The translations under genes and the position numbers were made by a program. From NCBI RefSeq assembly GCF_014284195.1, contig NZ_JACOGC010000002.1:1-64000 (forward strand): a stretch of DNA of 64,000 nt. Reading direction: 5' to 3'. Of the stretch, positions 51,567 through 61,297 are shown one piece after another (the first letter of the stretch is position 1; each line of letters begins with the position of its first letter). The notes below the pieces were generated by a model. That model did not search any database, was not told where the DNA came from, and worked only from the letters and a program-made list of their open reading frames with translations. Source of the DNA: Cognatundibacterium griseum. Its GTDB lineage: Bacteria > Pseudomonadota > Gammaproteobacteria > Burkholderiales > Burkholderiaceae_D.

Positions 51567-54500
51567 ATGTGCCCCGATAGCATGACAGAAGACGCATCTT
51601 CCCCTCGCAGCACAGAACAGGCCGCCTGCCCGCCGGTATGGCAGCGGGCGGGCACACACCTGTGGTTTGCCTGCGGTGGCTGCCTGCGCTGGTGCTTGCG
51701 TCTGGCGCTGGTGTTGTATTTTTTATTTGCCGCGCTGGTTCTGGTGTCCCGCTACGTTCTGCTGCCCCAGGTCGCCAATTACAAGCCGCAGGTGGAGCAA
51801 CTGGTCAGCCGCAGCATTGGGCGTGTCGTCACCATTCAGGCATTGCAGGCTTCCTGGCAGGGAATGAATCCGCAGCTGGCGCTGGAAAACGTGGTGCTGC
51901 ACGATCAGAACGGTCAGGCCGCGCTGGCTCTGCCGGAAATCCGGACGACCTTGTCCTGGTGGTCGCTGATGGTCGCCAACCTGCGGTTCAATCGTATTGA
52001 GCTGAATCGACCTGTCCTGAATATGCAAAGGGATGCCGGCGGGCAGATTTACATCGGCGGTTTTTTGATCGACTCCCGGCAAAGCGGTGATGGCAAAGGA
52101 CTGGACTGGGTGCTGGAGCAGCATCAGATTGTGATCCACGATGGCCTGCTGCGCTGGAAAGACCAATACCGTCAGGCGCCTGAGCTGCAGCTGACGCAAG
52201 TAAATCTGCTGTTGCAGAATCAGTGGCGGCATCATCGCTTTGCATTGCGTGCCACGCCGGCAGCGGGGCTGGCTGCGCCGCTGGATATCCGGGGGGATAT
52301 GCTGCATCCGGCGTTTACCCGGAAAATTTCCGATTTCAGCACCTGGGCCGGGGATCTGTATGTCGATCTGCATCAGACGGACCTGAATCAGTTGAGTGCG
52401 TATGTGGATTACCCGGCCCTGATCCATCGCGGTTTTGGCTCGGTCCGTTCCTGGCTGCGCTGGGAACGCGGGCGGGTGGCTGATCTTACAGCAGATCTGA
52501 AACTCAGTGATGTGCAGGGAAAACTGGGGCGCGATCTGCCCGAACTGGACATGAGCGAAATCAGCGGGCGGGTGATTGCCAGCGAAAAAATCGATCTTGG
52601 CAAAAAATACCTGCCGTCGATTTTCGGCAAGGCAGGTCACACCATTGCGCTGGAAAATTTTTCCATGAAAGGCCGCGATGGCATGAGCATGCCCGCCACC
52701 ACCATCAAGGAAAGTTTTACCCCCGGCAGCAATGGGCAGCCGGAGCGGGTTGAGCTGTACGCCAAATTCCTTGATCTGGAGATGCTCGCCAATTTTGCCG
52801 AGCACCTGCCGCTTCCGGCAGACCAGCGCCAGATGCTGGCGGACTTTGCGCCGAAAGGTCAGTTAAAGGAATTTTCCGCCAGCTGGCAGGGAAGTTACCC
52901 GGAAATCGCTGCCTATAAAGTCAAGGGGGAATTTATCCAGCTCTCGATGGCGCCGCAGGCAGCGCAGCTGGCCCATCCTAAGACGGCGCGCAGCCCGGCG
53001 AAGGCGGCGGTGCCCGCCATTCCTGGATTTGAAAATCTGTCCGGCACGATTGATGCTAATGATCAGGGCGGGCATTTCGCGCTGGATTCACGCGATCTGT
53101 CGCTGCGGCTGTCGAGCTATTTTGTCGATCCACTGATGCCGTTCAACCGGCTGCAGATGCAAGCCAGCTGGAAATTTGACAAGGATGACAAACTGCTGTT
53201 CCAGATCGCAAAAATGGACATGGTGCAAGGTAGTATGCATGCCAGTCTGAGTGGCAGGCATGTGCTGCCGATGCGGCAGTCAGCGCAGCCGCAGCCCGGA
53301 GAGGTCGATCTGAGCGCGCATATTCAGGGTTTTGATCTGAAACAACTGGATCGCTATATCCCGGCCGTGGCCGAGGAAGATTTGCGGCACTGGCTGACCC
53401 GGGGGATTCTGGATGGCCGCGCCGATGATGTCAGTGTCAGGGTCAAAGGCGATCTGACCTATTTTCCGTTTTCTGCCAGCGATGCGTATGCCCGCAGCAA
53501 AGGTGAGTTTCTGGTGAAGGGCAACCTCAGCGGCGGCAAACTCGATTTCACCGCCGGCGCGTTATCCGACAACGGAAAAACGACGCTCTGGCCGGTGATA
53601 GATGATATCAAGGGCAGTTTTATTTTCGATCGCGCCCGCATGGAAATTCATGGCGATACAGCGAAATCGCAGGGCGTTGAATTGCGCAAGGTGAAGGCAG
53701 TGATTCCCGATCTGCTGACCAGCGGCTCGGTGCTGAATATTGAAGGCAATGTCGGCGGCAGCCTGCAGAACATGCTGGGGTATGTGGCAGCCAGTCCGGT
53801 CAGCGGCTGGCTGGGGCATTTTCTGGATGAAACAAGAGCCGGTTCTGCTGCCGCGCTGAGTCTGAAACTGCAATTACCCTTGCAGCACCTGATCGATGCC
53901 AAAGTCCAGGGGGCGCTGCAACTGATGAACAATGAAGTTGCGCTGCAGCCGGGTATTCCTGTGGTCAGCGCTGCCAGTGGCAGGCTGGAATTTAATGAGC
54001 GCGGCGTGAATCTGGGAACGCTGAAGGGCTATGCGCTGGGCGGCCCGGTCGTGATCAGCGGCGGGTCGCAAAAAGACAGCAGTATCCGCATCCGGCTTGA
54101 CGGCAGCGCCACAGGCGAAGGTTTGTCGCAGTTCCTGCCGGCAGCTTACCGCGAGCAGCTCAGTGGCCGGGTCAGCGGCACGACAAGGTATACCGCCAGT
54201 ATCAATGTGAAAAAACAATTGCCGGAAATCGTGATTGAATCCGGTTTGCAGGGACTGGCGCTGAATTTTCCTGCGCCGTTAAAAAAGAACAGTGCCGAAT
54301 TGCTGCCGTTGCGCATCGATATCCAGCCACAGGCTTCTGCAGACAGCAATGTCTGGCAGGACGAGCTGCGGGTGAATCTGGGGAGCTTGCTGCATGCCCG
54401 TTACTGGCGGAAAAAAGCCGCTGACAAAACCGCCAGCTGGCAGGTGGTGCGCGGTGGGATCGGCGTGAATGCCGCGGCACCCGAACCGGCTGCCGGCCTG

Positions 54501-55775
54501 GTCGTGAATATCGACACGCCGGTTCTGCAGGCCGATGAATGGCGGGCACTGACCGGTTTGTCGGCGGGCAACAATCCGGCTGGCGACAACCGCAGTACCG
54601 GTGCTGCCAGTCTGGATATCCGTCCATACATCGACGCCGGCGTGATGGCGGTGCGCACCGGGCAACTTCACATTCTGGGTAAGCAGCTGGATCAGGTGGT
54701 ACTCGGCGTTTCACATCTGAACGATACCTGGCAGGCCAACATTGATGCCCGGCAGGTATCCGGCCACTTCAGCTGGACTGATAATCCGGCGCGGCCCGGT
54801 CCCGGCAATATTTCAGCGCGGCTCAGCAAACTGATTATTCCGCATTCCGCCGCATCGGAAGTCAGCGACCTGTTGGAAGGAAAAAACGCCGGAACGCAAA
54901 TTCCCGGACTCGATATCGTTGCCGAGCAATTTGAACTGCTGGATAAAAAGCTGGGAAGGCTGGAACTGCAGGCCAGCAATCAGATGAATGCCGGTGCCAG
55001 TGAATGGCTGCTGAACAAAGTCTGGCTGAAAAATCCCGATGCCGAATTACGCGCCAGCGGCAAATGGAGCAGTCGCAACGACGATGGCAATACCCGGCTT
55101 GATTATGTGCTCGATATTGCCAATAGCGGTCAGCTGCTGGAACGGTTTGGCTTTCCGCATGTACTGAGCGGTGGCCACGGTCGTCTGGAAGGCGATATCC
55201 GCTGGGCCGGATTGCCGTTTGCGATGGATATTCCCAGCATGAACGGCAAGGTGAAACTGGATCTCTCGGCAGGGCAATTTCTGAAAGTCGATCCGGGTGC
55301 CGCCAAATTACTCGGCGTGCTCAGCATGCAGTCATTGCCACGTCGCCTGACGCTCGATTTCAGGGATATTTTTTCAGAGGGGTTTGCTTTTGATGCCATC
55401 ACTGGCACGGCCCAGATTCAGCAGGGAATTGCAAAAACGGATAATCTGAAGATGCGGGGCGTGAATGCCACCGTCGTGATGAGCGGGCAAGCCGATATTG
55501 TGCGCGAATCGCAGCAACTGCACGTGGTGGTGATTCCAGTCATTAATGCCGGTGCGGCTTCGGTGGTGTACGGACTGGCGGTCAATCCCGTGATCGGACT
55601 GGGAACCTTTCTGGCGCAACTGTTTCTGCGCGAGCCGCTGGCGAAAGCATTTACTTTCGAATATCTGATCAGCGGTCCGTGGAAGGACCCGGTGGTCAAA
55701 AAGCTGGAACGGTTTGACAGCGGAGAGCTTGCCGCCACGCATGGGCAGCCGGCTATGAATAAGGGGGATGAATGA
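51567..55775 (+). CDS. YhdP/AsmA-like protein (TIGR02099 family)
   Basis: Very large 1402-aa protein anchored in the inner membrane by one N-terminal helix (LRLALVLYFLFAALVLVSRY), with the rest in the periplasm. The N-terminal AsmA/DUF3971 features (LLPQVANYKPQVEQLVSRSI then GRVVTIQALQASWQGMNPQL) and a C-terminal AsmA_2-like region (VLSGGHGRLEGDIRWAG, then LLGVLSMQSLPRRLTLDF) match YhdP. Repetitive beta-strands between fit a lipid-transfer bridge. The family is implicated in phospholipid transport to the outer membrane. The start may be ATG51567 or ATG51582; neither has a good RBS. The nitrilase gene overlaps its end by ATGA. Confidence 0.92.
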   Translation: MCPDSMTEDASSPRSTEQAACPPVWQRAGTHLWFACGGCLRWCLRLALVLYFLFAALVLVSRYVLLPQVANYKPQVEQLVSRSIGRVVTIQALQASWQGMNPQLALENVVLHDQNGQAALALPEIRTTLSWWSLMVANLRFNRIELNRPVLNMQRDAGGQIYIGGFLIDSRQSGDGKGLDWVLEQHQIVIHDGLLRWKDQYRQAPELQLTQVNLLLQNQWRHHRFALRATPAAGLAAPLDIRGDMLHPAFTRKISDFSTWAGDLYVDLHQTDLNQLSAYVDYPALIHRGFGSVRSWLRWERGRVADLTADLKLSDVQGKLGRDLPELDMSEISGRVIASEKIDLGKKYLPSIFGKAGHTIALENFSMKGRDGMSMPATTIKESFTPGSNGQPERVELYAKFLDLEMLANFAEHLPLPADQRQMLADFAPKGQLKEFSASWQGSYPEIAAYKVKGEFIQLSMAPQAAQLAHPKTARSPAKAAVPAIPGFENLSGTIDANDQGGHFALDSRDLSLRLSSYFVDPLMPFNRLQMQASWKFDKDDKLLFQIAKMDMVQGSMHASLSGRHVLPMRQSAQPQPGEVDLSAHIQGFDLKQLDRYIPAVAEEDLRHWLTRGILDGRADDVSVRVKGDLTYFPFSASDAYARSKGEFLVKGNLSGGKLDFTAGALSDNGKTTLWPVIDDIKGSFIFDRARMEIHGDTAKSQGVELRKVKAVIPDLLTSGSVLNIEGNVGGSLQNMLGYVAASPVSGWLGHFLDETRAGSAAALSLKLQLPLQHLIDAKVQGALQLMNNEVALQPGIPVVSAASGRLEFNERGVNLGTLKGYALGGPVVISGGSQKDSSIRIRLDGSATGEGLSQFLPAAYREQLSGRVSGTTRYTASINVKKQLPEIVIESGLQGLALNFPAPLKKNSAELLPLRIDIQPQASADSNVWQDELRVNLGSLLHARYWRKKAADKTASWQVVRGGIGVNAAAPEPAAGLVVNIDTPVLQADEWRALTGLSAGNNPAGDNRSTGAASLDIRPYIDAGVMAVRTGQLHILGKQLDQVVLGVSHLNDTWQANIDARQVSGHFSWTDNPARPGPGNISARLSKLIIPHSAASEVSDLLEGKNAGTQIPGLDIVAEQFELLDKKLGRLELQASNQMNAGASEWLLNKVWLKNPDAELRASGKWSSRNDDGNTRLDYVLDIANSGQLLERFGFPHVLSGGHGRLEGDIRWAGLPFAMDIPSMNGKVKLDLSAGQFLKVDPGAAKLLGVLSMQSLPRRLTLDFRDIFSEGFAFDAITGTAQIQQGIAKTDNLKMRGVNATVVMSGQADIVRESQQLHVVVIPVINAGAASVVYGLAVNPVIGLGTFLAQLFLREPLAKAFTFEYLISGPWKDPVVKKLERFDSGELAATHGQPAMNKGDE

Positions 55776-56569
55776 AAATTGCAGCGATCCAGATGATTTC
55801 CGGTGCTGATCTGGAGCACAACATCGCCACGGCCCGCCGCTTGCTGACCGAGGCAGCAGCAGACGGTGCGCAATTATTGTTGTTGCCGGAATACTGGCCA
55901 TTAATGGGATTGCGTGACACCGACAAGCTTGATATTGCCGAGCCTGCCGGAACGGGGCCCATGCAATCATTTCTGGCGGAGATGGCGCGAACACTGAAGG
56001 TCTGGCTGATCGGCGGTACGATTCCCCTGCAGTCGCCGGAGCCGGGTAAAGTATTGAACACCACTCTGGTCTGGAGTCCGGAAGGCACAGTCTGCGCCCG
56101 TTACGACAAAATGCATTTATTCGGTTTTACCAAAGACGAAGAATCATACGAGGAATCGCGCACCATTACCCCCGGCCATCAGGTCGCCGCATTTGATCTG
56201 GAGCTGGGGCAAGTCGGATTATCCATTTGTTACGACCTGCGCTTTCCCGAGCTGTACCGCGCCATGGGGCCGTGTGCGCTGATCGTCGTTCCGGCAGCAT
56301 TTACCTATACAACCGGACAGGCGCACTGGGAGATTCTGCTGCGTGCCAGAGCCATCGAAAACCAGTGTTATGTGCTGGCTTCCGGTCAGGGTGGGGTGCA
56401 TCAGAATGGTCGCCGCACCTGGGGACACAGCATGCTGATCGACCCGTGGGGTAAGGTGCTGGCGGTATTGCCGGAGGGCGAGGGATTTGTCAGCGGTGAG
56501 CTCGATGCGGACGTGATCAGGAATATCCGGCAGAGCCTGCCGGCGCTTCAACATCGTCAGATATGGTAA
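55772..56569 (+). CDS. Carbon-nitrogen hydrolase (Nit1-like, probable deaminated glutathione amidase)
   Basis: A 265-aa cytoplasmic nitrilase-superfamily enzyme with the catalytic triad E40 (LLLLPEYWP), K113 (YDKMHLFGF) and C153 (LSICYDLRFPELYR). YDLRFPELYR and the FTYTTGQAHWEILLRARAIE segment match the Nit1/NitFhit branch, whose members hydrolyse deaminated glutathione. The gene overlaps the yhdP-like gene and precedes tldD; the yhdP-nit-tldD order is widespread in beta- and gammaproteobacteria. The substrate is assigned by family. Confidence 0.92.
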   Translation: MKIAAIQMISGADLEHNIATARRLLTEAAADGAQLLLLPEYWPLMGLRDTDKLDIAEPAGTGPMQSFLAEMARTLKVWLIGGTIPLQSPEPGKVLNTTLVWSPEGTVCARYDKMHLFGFTKDEESYEESRTITPGHQVAAFDLELGQVGLSICYDLRFPELYRAMGPCALIVVPAAFTYTTGQAHWEILLRARAIENQCYVLASGQGGVHQNGRRTWGHSMLIDPWGKVLAVLPEGEGFVSGELDADVIRNIRQSLPALQHRQIW

Positions 56570-56668
56570 GGAATCATGTCCCGGGTTGCAGGGTGTTCCG
56601 TATCGACGGCCAGCGTTTTCCAAGTTGCTTTACAATGCAAGTCTTGAATCATTTTGTGTGAATAATTT

Positions 56669-58132
56669 ATGATGTTTCCCGTTGACCCCGCCCTGAATCA
56701 TCTTGCCATCGCCAGAGAAATCTTATTGACGCCGTTTGGTCTGGATGAGAACCGGTTGTTGAAAGTATTTGGCTCCATGCTGACCCATCGTGTCGATTAT
56801 GCAGACTTGTATTTTCAGTTTACCCGCAGCGAAGGCTGGAGCCTGGAGGAAGGCATCGTCAAGACCGGCAGTTTTTCCATTGATCAGGGCGTGGGGGTGC
56901 GTGCTGTATCGAAGGACAAAACCGCATTTGCCTACTCAGACGAAATCTCTGAAAAAGCGTTGAATGATGCCGCCATGGCTACCAGAACGATTGCTGCGCA
57001 GGGCGCAGGCAGAATCAAGGTGGCATCCTCCATGCGCGATGTTCAGGGACATCAGCTCTATTTGCCGGATGATCCTTTGAACTCACTCGACGCCAATCAG
57101 AAAGTCCGCTTGCTGGAACGCATAGAAAAAATCGCCCGGGCCAAAGATCCCCGTATCGTGCAGGTGATGGCTGGACTGGCAGGAGAATATGATGTGGTGC
57201 TGGTCGCGCGCAGCGACGGTGTGATTGCGGCTGATATCCGCCCTCTGGTGCGGGTCTCGCTGACAGTCATTGCTGAACAGAATGGCCGGCGCGAAATGGG
57301 TTCCAGCGGTGGCGGCGGCCGTTACGATTATGCTTATTTCACCGATGCATTGCTGGAGCAGTATGCGGAAGAAGCCGTGAAGTCGGCGCTGGTCAATCTC
57401 GAAGCTCGTCCTGCGCCGGCAGGCCCGATGACTGTGGTGCTGGGGCCGGGCTGGCCGGGTGTTTTACTGCACGAAGCGGTCGGGCACGGACTGGAAGGTG
57501 ACTTTAACCGCAAAGGTTCGAGCACGTTTTCCGGTCGTATCGGTGAACGTGTGGCCGCCAGAGGCGTGACGGTGGTGGATGACGGCACCATGAAGCAGCG
57601 CCGTGGCTCGCTGAATATGGATGATGAGGGCAATCCGACCCAGTGCAATACCCTGATTGAAGACGGCATCCTGAAAGGTTATATGCAGGATACGATGAAT
57701 GCCCGCCTGATGAAGATGGCGGTAACCGGTAATGCCCGGCGCGAATCGTTCGCGCATTTGCCGTTGCCCCGCATGACCAATACTTACATGCTGGCCGGTG
57801 ACAAAGATCCGGAAGAAATTCTCGCTTCGGTCAAGAACGGTTTGTATGCAGTGAATTTTGGTGGTGGGCAGGTTGATATCACGAACGGGAAATTCGTTTT
57901 TTCTGCCAGTGAAGCATACATGATTGAAAACGGAAAAGTGACGTATCCGGTCAAAGGTGCGACACTGATCGGCAACGGCCCGGAGGTGCTCAATCATGTG
58001 TCCATGATCGGTAACGATTTACAACTCGATGCCGGTATCGGTGTCTGCGGCAAGGAAGGACAGAGCCTGCCAGTGGGCGTCGGACAACCAAGTTTGCGGA
58101 TTGATAGCCTGACAGTGGGCGGTACTGCCTGA
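56669..58132 (+). CDS. tldD: TldD metalloprotease
   Basis: A 487-aa subunit of the TldD-TldE metalloprotease that degrades unfolded peptides and processes modified peptides such as microcins and CcdA. The zinc motif HEAVGH (268-273) is within [33 protein letters not shown] and the C-terminal [20 protein letters not shown] are conserved. Start ATG56669 or the adjacent ATG56672. TldE (PmbA) is not in the window. A ParA-like gene follows 33 nt downstream. Confidence 0.95.
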   Translation: MMFPVDPALNHLAIAREILLTPFGLDENRLLKVFGSMLTHRVDYADLYFQFTRSEGWSLEEGIVKTGSFSIDQGVGVRAVSKDKTAFAYSDEISEKALNDAAMATRTIAAQGAGRIKVASSMRDVQGHQLYLPDDPLNSLDANQKVRLLERIEKIARAKDPRIVQVMAGLAGEYDVVLVARSDGVIAADIRPLVRVSLTVIAEQNGRREMGSSGGGGRYDYAYFTDALLEQYAEEAVKSALVNLEARPAPAGPMTVVLGPGWPGVLLHEAVGHGLEGDFNRKGSSTFSGRIGERVAARGVTVVDDGTMKQRRGSLNMDDEGNPTQCNTLIEDGILKGYMQDTMNARLMKMAVTGNARRESFAHLPLPRMTNTYMLAGDKDPEEILASVKNGLYAVNFGGGQVDITNGKFVFSASEAYMIENGKVTYPVKGATLIGNGPEVLNHVSMIGNDLQLDAGIGVCGKEGQSLPVGVGQPSLRIDSLTVGGTA

Positions 58133-58165
58133 TCTGATGAAAAAATTTATTCTGGAAAATTACCC

Positions 58166-58933
58166 ATGTTTGTAATCGCGGTCGTTTCCGCCAAAGGCGG
58201 TGTGGGTAAAACCACCTTATCTGCCAATCTCGGGGTGGGAATTGCCCAGCGCGGCTATCCCGTGCTGATTGTGGATCTCGATCCGCAAAATGCGATGCAA
58301 TGGCATCTGGGTGGGCTGGATCAGAATGATTGTAAAGGAATCAGCGCCTTGACCGGTTCGCGGACAAGGCTGGCGGGTGTCATGCATTCCAGCCCTTATC
58401 AGGTGAATTTTGTGCCTTTTGGTCATGGCGGCGAAGCGCAGCGGTTACGGTTTGAAAATGCCCTGGAAAGACAGGACGACTGGTTATATAACAAATTACT
58501 GAGCGCAAACTTACCGGACAATACGGTGGTGCTGCTGGATACGCCACCTGGGCCGTCTGTCTATCTGAAGCAGGCGATCCGTGCTGCTGATTACCTGTTG
58601 GTTGTGTTGCTGGCCGATGCCGCATCGTATTCCACCGTGCCGGAAATGGAAGAGCTGATTGCTGCCTACGGCAGCCGCCCGTCCGGGCAAGTCGGGTCGG
58701 CCTATATCATTAACCAGACCGCAGAGCGTCAGCTGGCGCAGGATGTGCTGACATTGATTGCTGATCGCCTCGGGGCGCGGATGGTGCCTTATGTGGTCCA
58801 GGAAAATCCGGAAGTGGAAGAAGCGCTGGCCCATGAACGGCCGTTACTTTCGTATCGCCCGGAAAATCCCGCTGCGCAGACTATCCGCTCTATCGCCGAC
58901 TGGATTGCGCACCGCCTTCCGCCGTCACGCTGA
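58166..58933 (+). CDS. BcsQ/YhjQ-like ParA-type ATPase (first copy)
   Basis: A 255-aa MinD/ParA-superfamily ATPase with the deviant Walker A KGGVGKTT (10-17), VDLDPQNAMQWHLG and LLDTPPGPSVYLKQA. It has the PQNA, DTPPGPS and DAASYSTVP segments of cellulose-locus BcsQ and has the same length as the second copy at 60530. BcsQ proteins localise cellulose secretion to the cell pole. Unusually this copy lies 33 nt behind tldD and is split from the bcs operon by a 518-bp gap, so it may be transcribed with tldD. Confidence 0.85.
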   Translation: MFVIAVVSAKGGVGKTTLSANLGVGIAQRGYPVLIVDLDPQNAMQWHLGGLDQNDCKGISALTGSRTRLAGVMHSSPYQVNFVPFGHGGEAQRLRFENALERQDDWLYNKLLSANLPDNTVVLLDTPPGPSVYLKQAIRAADYLLVVLLADAASYSTVPEMEELIAAYGSRPSGQVGSAYIINQTAERQLAQDVLTLIADRLGARMVPYVVQENPEVEEALAHERPLLSYRPENPAAQTIRSIADWIAHRLPPSR

Positions 58934-59451
58934 GGCGGTTCAAGGTCTGCTTAGCTGCTATGTGTTGTTGGGGTGACCTGTTTGAATGAATCCACAACCC
59001 ATTAAAATAAAGACCCAGAAGTTTTGTAGCAAAATTGTATCTGCCGGATTTCTCGGGCGCTCGGTCTGTCGCTGCATGCAGTGACACATAAGTCAGCCTC
59101 AGTCATTGATGGTCTGTTTCTTGCATTCTTCTCCGTTCATGCCGGATACGGGGATTTTCCATGATAAAACCCGCATTTCAGGTGAATAGTAAAAAGAGGT
59201 GAGATTGTTAAAATTTCCTTGTGGAAATATTAATGCTTGTTTCGCTAATTAACTTCACTGTTCCGGTTCTGTGCACTACGGGGTGATCGCTTGCGATCCC
59301 TGATTTTGCGTATAGATTGTTGACATTTGTCTATGATTGAGTGCTGGACTGCAAATAAGCCCAAGTGGTAAAGTTGTAACGAATCAAGCCGTTTATGTAA
59401 CAAATACCCGCTGACAAAATATCAGTACAGTTACTTAGGGAAGTCTTCAGC
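58934..59451. promoter_or_regulatory. Upstream region of the bcs operon
   Basis: 518 bases with no plausible gene. It contains the inverted repeat GATCGC-TT-GCGATC (59285-59298) and a TTGACA at 59320-59325 lacking a convincing -10. I looked for and did not find a c-di-GMP riboswitch core. It presumably carries the promoter of bcsD. Confidence 0.4.
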
Positions 59452-59943
59452 ATGTTCAAAAATAACGCGCAATACTATGAAGCGCAGCAATGCCCGCCGC
59501 AATGGAAGGCATTTTTGGCTGCTTTTTCAGCAGAATTTGCTTCGAAAGGCGAGACCCGGGATTTACGGGCACTGATGCATCAGCTCGGGCGGATCATGGC
59601 AAAGCAATGGCAGACACTGGATGGCAGCAGCCTGCAAGCGCTGGAAGACGGTATCAACGCTATCTTGTTTCAGATGAACTGGGGATGGATAGAAATGATG
59701 GAAGAGCGCGAAAGCCTGATCGTGGCACATCATGCCTCTCCGTTAAAAGTTGCTTTTGGGGCAGAGGCATTGCCCTGGTCCCCCGCATTGCTGGAAGGAA
59801 TCTATGCGCAGATTTTTGAGCAACTCGGCATGGACCAGTCGCTGCGCCTGTCTCAGCGCGGTGAACCGGCGGAAGACGGTCAGCTGTTTGTATATGAACT
59901 CAAAAAACAGCAGGATGAATCCCACTATTTTGCGCGTCGCTGA
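59452..59943 (+). CDS. bcsD: Cellulose biosynthesis protein BcsD
   Basis: A 163-aa protein resembling AcsD/BcsD of Komagataeibacter, the periplasmic octameric guide for crystalline cellulose export. Shared features are the GxxLGRIMAKQW region after a helical N-terminus, INAILFQMNWGWIEM in the middle, and ALPWSPALLEGIYAQIFEQL near the end. No signal peptide is visible, as is usual for the family. It is first in the operon here, whereas in Komagataeibacter it comes last. Confidence 0.82.
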   Translation: MFKNNAQYYEAQQCPPQWKAFLAAFSAEFASKGETRDLRALMHQLGRIMAKQWQTLDGSSLQALEDGINAILFQMNWGWIEMMEERESLIVAHHASPLKVAFGAEALPWSPALLEGIYAQIFEQLGMDQSLRLSQRGEPAEDGQLFVYELKKQQDESHYFARR

Positions 59944-59960
59944 AACGGTTGAGAAAAATC

Positions 59961-60533
59961 ATGGATGATGATGTAAAAAATCTTTTTCAGAAATTCGGAC
60001 ATACCGGGCCAGGCTACCAGGAAATTAACCGTGAAACCGAAAGTGAGCAGGCCAGACAACGCTGGCCTTTGCTGCGCGATGTGCGGGTGTATGCAACGCC
60101 AGATCACTTCTCTCACGCAGATACCAGCCTGAACGGCGCTTCTGAATCACATCCCGCGCACCCTGCTGTTGCGATGGTGAGCAACGCACCTGTTCCCGTT
60201 GCAAACACCCGGGAATTACCCGTGTTTCTGAAGCGGCAGACAACTGAAGATCAAATTCTTCGTGCTGACCAACCACAAGTTGCAGTCGCTGCCACAGGCA
60301 CACAACGTCGTGGCGAAGTCAGTCAAAATCAGTCTTTTATAGCTCAGGCACTCAGCAAGACAGCAGAAATCACGCATACCAATAGCGCCGGTAAAAGTAC
60401 ATCGACAGAACCGGCCTATTCGAAAGAACATTCCGTCAGCGAGGTGTTTCAACGTCTGGCCAACAAGCCGGAGCCTGTGCGGGATGAGCCTTCACCGGTC
60501 AATTCATTCTTCAAAAAAATCTTTAAATCATGA
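59961..60533 (+). CDS. BcsR/BcsP-like cellulose biosynthesis protein
   Basis: About 190 aa, beginning MDDDVKNLFQKFGHTGPGYQ. The segment with ARQRWPLLRDV resembles the short BcsR (YhjR) protein, which contains RWPLL. The remaining 130 residues are low in hydrophobics and rich in Ser, Thr, Pro and Gln, so probably disordered, and end in a short basic-hydrophobic peptide (NSFFKKIFKS). I take ATG59961; a TTG at 59949 is in frame. The stop overlaps bcsQ by ATGA. BcsR/BcsP proteins act with BcsQ to position or stabilise the synthase. Naming as BcsP is tentative. Confidence 0.65.
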   Translation: MDDDVKNLFQKFGHTGPGYQEINRETESEQARQRWPLLRDVRVYATPDHFSHADTSLNGASESHPAHPAVAMVSNAPVPVANTRELPVFLKRQTTEDQILRADQPQVAVAATGTQRRGEVSQNQSFIAQALSKTAEITHTNSAGKSTSTEPAYSKEHSVSEVFQRLANKPEPVRDEPSPVNSFFKKIFKS

Positions 60534-61297
60534 GGATTGTTGCTGTTATTTCTCCGAAAGGCGGGGTAGGAAAAACAACAGTGACGGCAAATTTAGCGGC
60601 ATCACTGGTACGCTTTGGCGGCAAGGTGATGGTGCTGGATCTGGACCCGCAGAATGCTTTGCGCTTGCATTTCGGGATGTCTTATGAAGACCCTGCCGGG
60701 ATGTCTGATCATGATCTTGCCGGCACCGGGTGGCGCGGGGCGGTTTGCCACAGTCAGTATGGAGTTGATTTTTTGCCTTATGGAAATATCGACGAAGAAC
60801 AGCGCAGTATCCTGGAAGAGCGTATCAAGAATGATCTGCTCTGGCTCAGCAGCCGTCTGCAGGAACTGGCGTTGCCGGAAGAGCAGATCGTGCTGATTGA
60901 TACTCCGCCAGGACCGAGTATTTATTTACAGCAGGTGTTGAGCGTGGCGCATGTCGGCCTGGTCGTGTTGCGGCCTGATGCGGCGTCTTATTCCACCGTG
61001 CCGGCGATTGAATCCCTGGTGCAGTTTTACACGAAAAAGCGTACCGATTTCCTGGGATGCTGTTACGTCTTGAATCAAATGGATGCCTCTAAGCAATTAT
61101 GCCGGGATGTGTACGGTATGTTGCGTGCGACGTTTAAAGAGCGGTTTGTCGCATCTGCCATACACCGGGATGAAGCTGTCAGCGAAGCGCTGGCTTGCCA
61201 GGCTCCCGTGTCTTATTATGCTCAACACAGCTCGGCAACGCATGACATACAGCAACTTGCAACGTGGCTGCAGAAAAATTTCGGATTGATTGATTAA
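60530..61297 (+). CDS. bcsQ: Cellulose biosynthesis protein BcsQ (second copy)
   Basis: ParA-type ATPase of 255 aa with Walker A KGGVGKTT (10-17), LDLDPQNALRLHFG and LIDTPPGPSIYLQQ. It sits in the canonical place between the BcsR/BcsP-like gene (ATGA overlap) and bcsA (TAATG overlap). It resembles the copy at 58166 in all motifs but differs at many positions, so the duplication is old. BcsQ is required for polar localisation and function of the cellulose machinery in E. coli. Confidence 0.92.
   Translation: MRIVAVISPKGGVGKTTVTANLAASLVRFGGKVMVLDLDPQNALRLHFGMSYEDPAGMSDHDLAGTGWRGAVCHSQYGVDFLPYGNIDEEQRSILEERIKNDLLWLSSRLQELALPEEQIVLIDTPPGPSIYLQQVLSVAHVGLVVLRPDAASYSTVPAIESLVQFYTKKRTDFLGCCYVLNQMDASKQLCRDVYGMLRATFKERFVASAIHRDEAVSEALACQAPVSYYAQHSSATHDIQQLATWLQKNFGLID

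Noticed and set aside
58934-59451. c-di-GMP riboswitch upstream of the cellulose genes
   Set aside because: I could not find the conserved core or receptor elements of either c-di-GMP riboswitch class.
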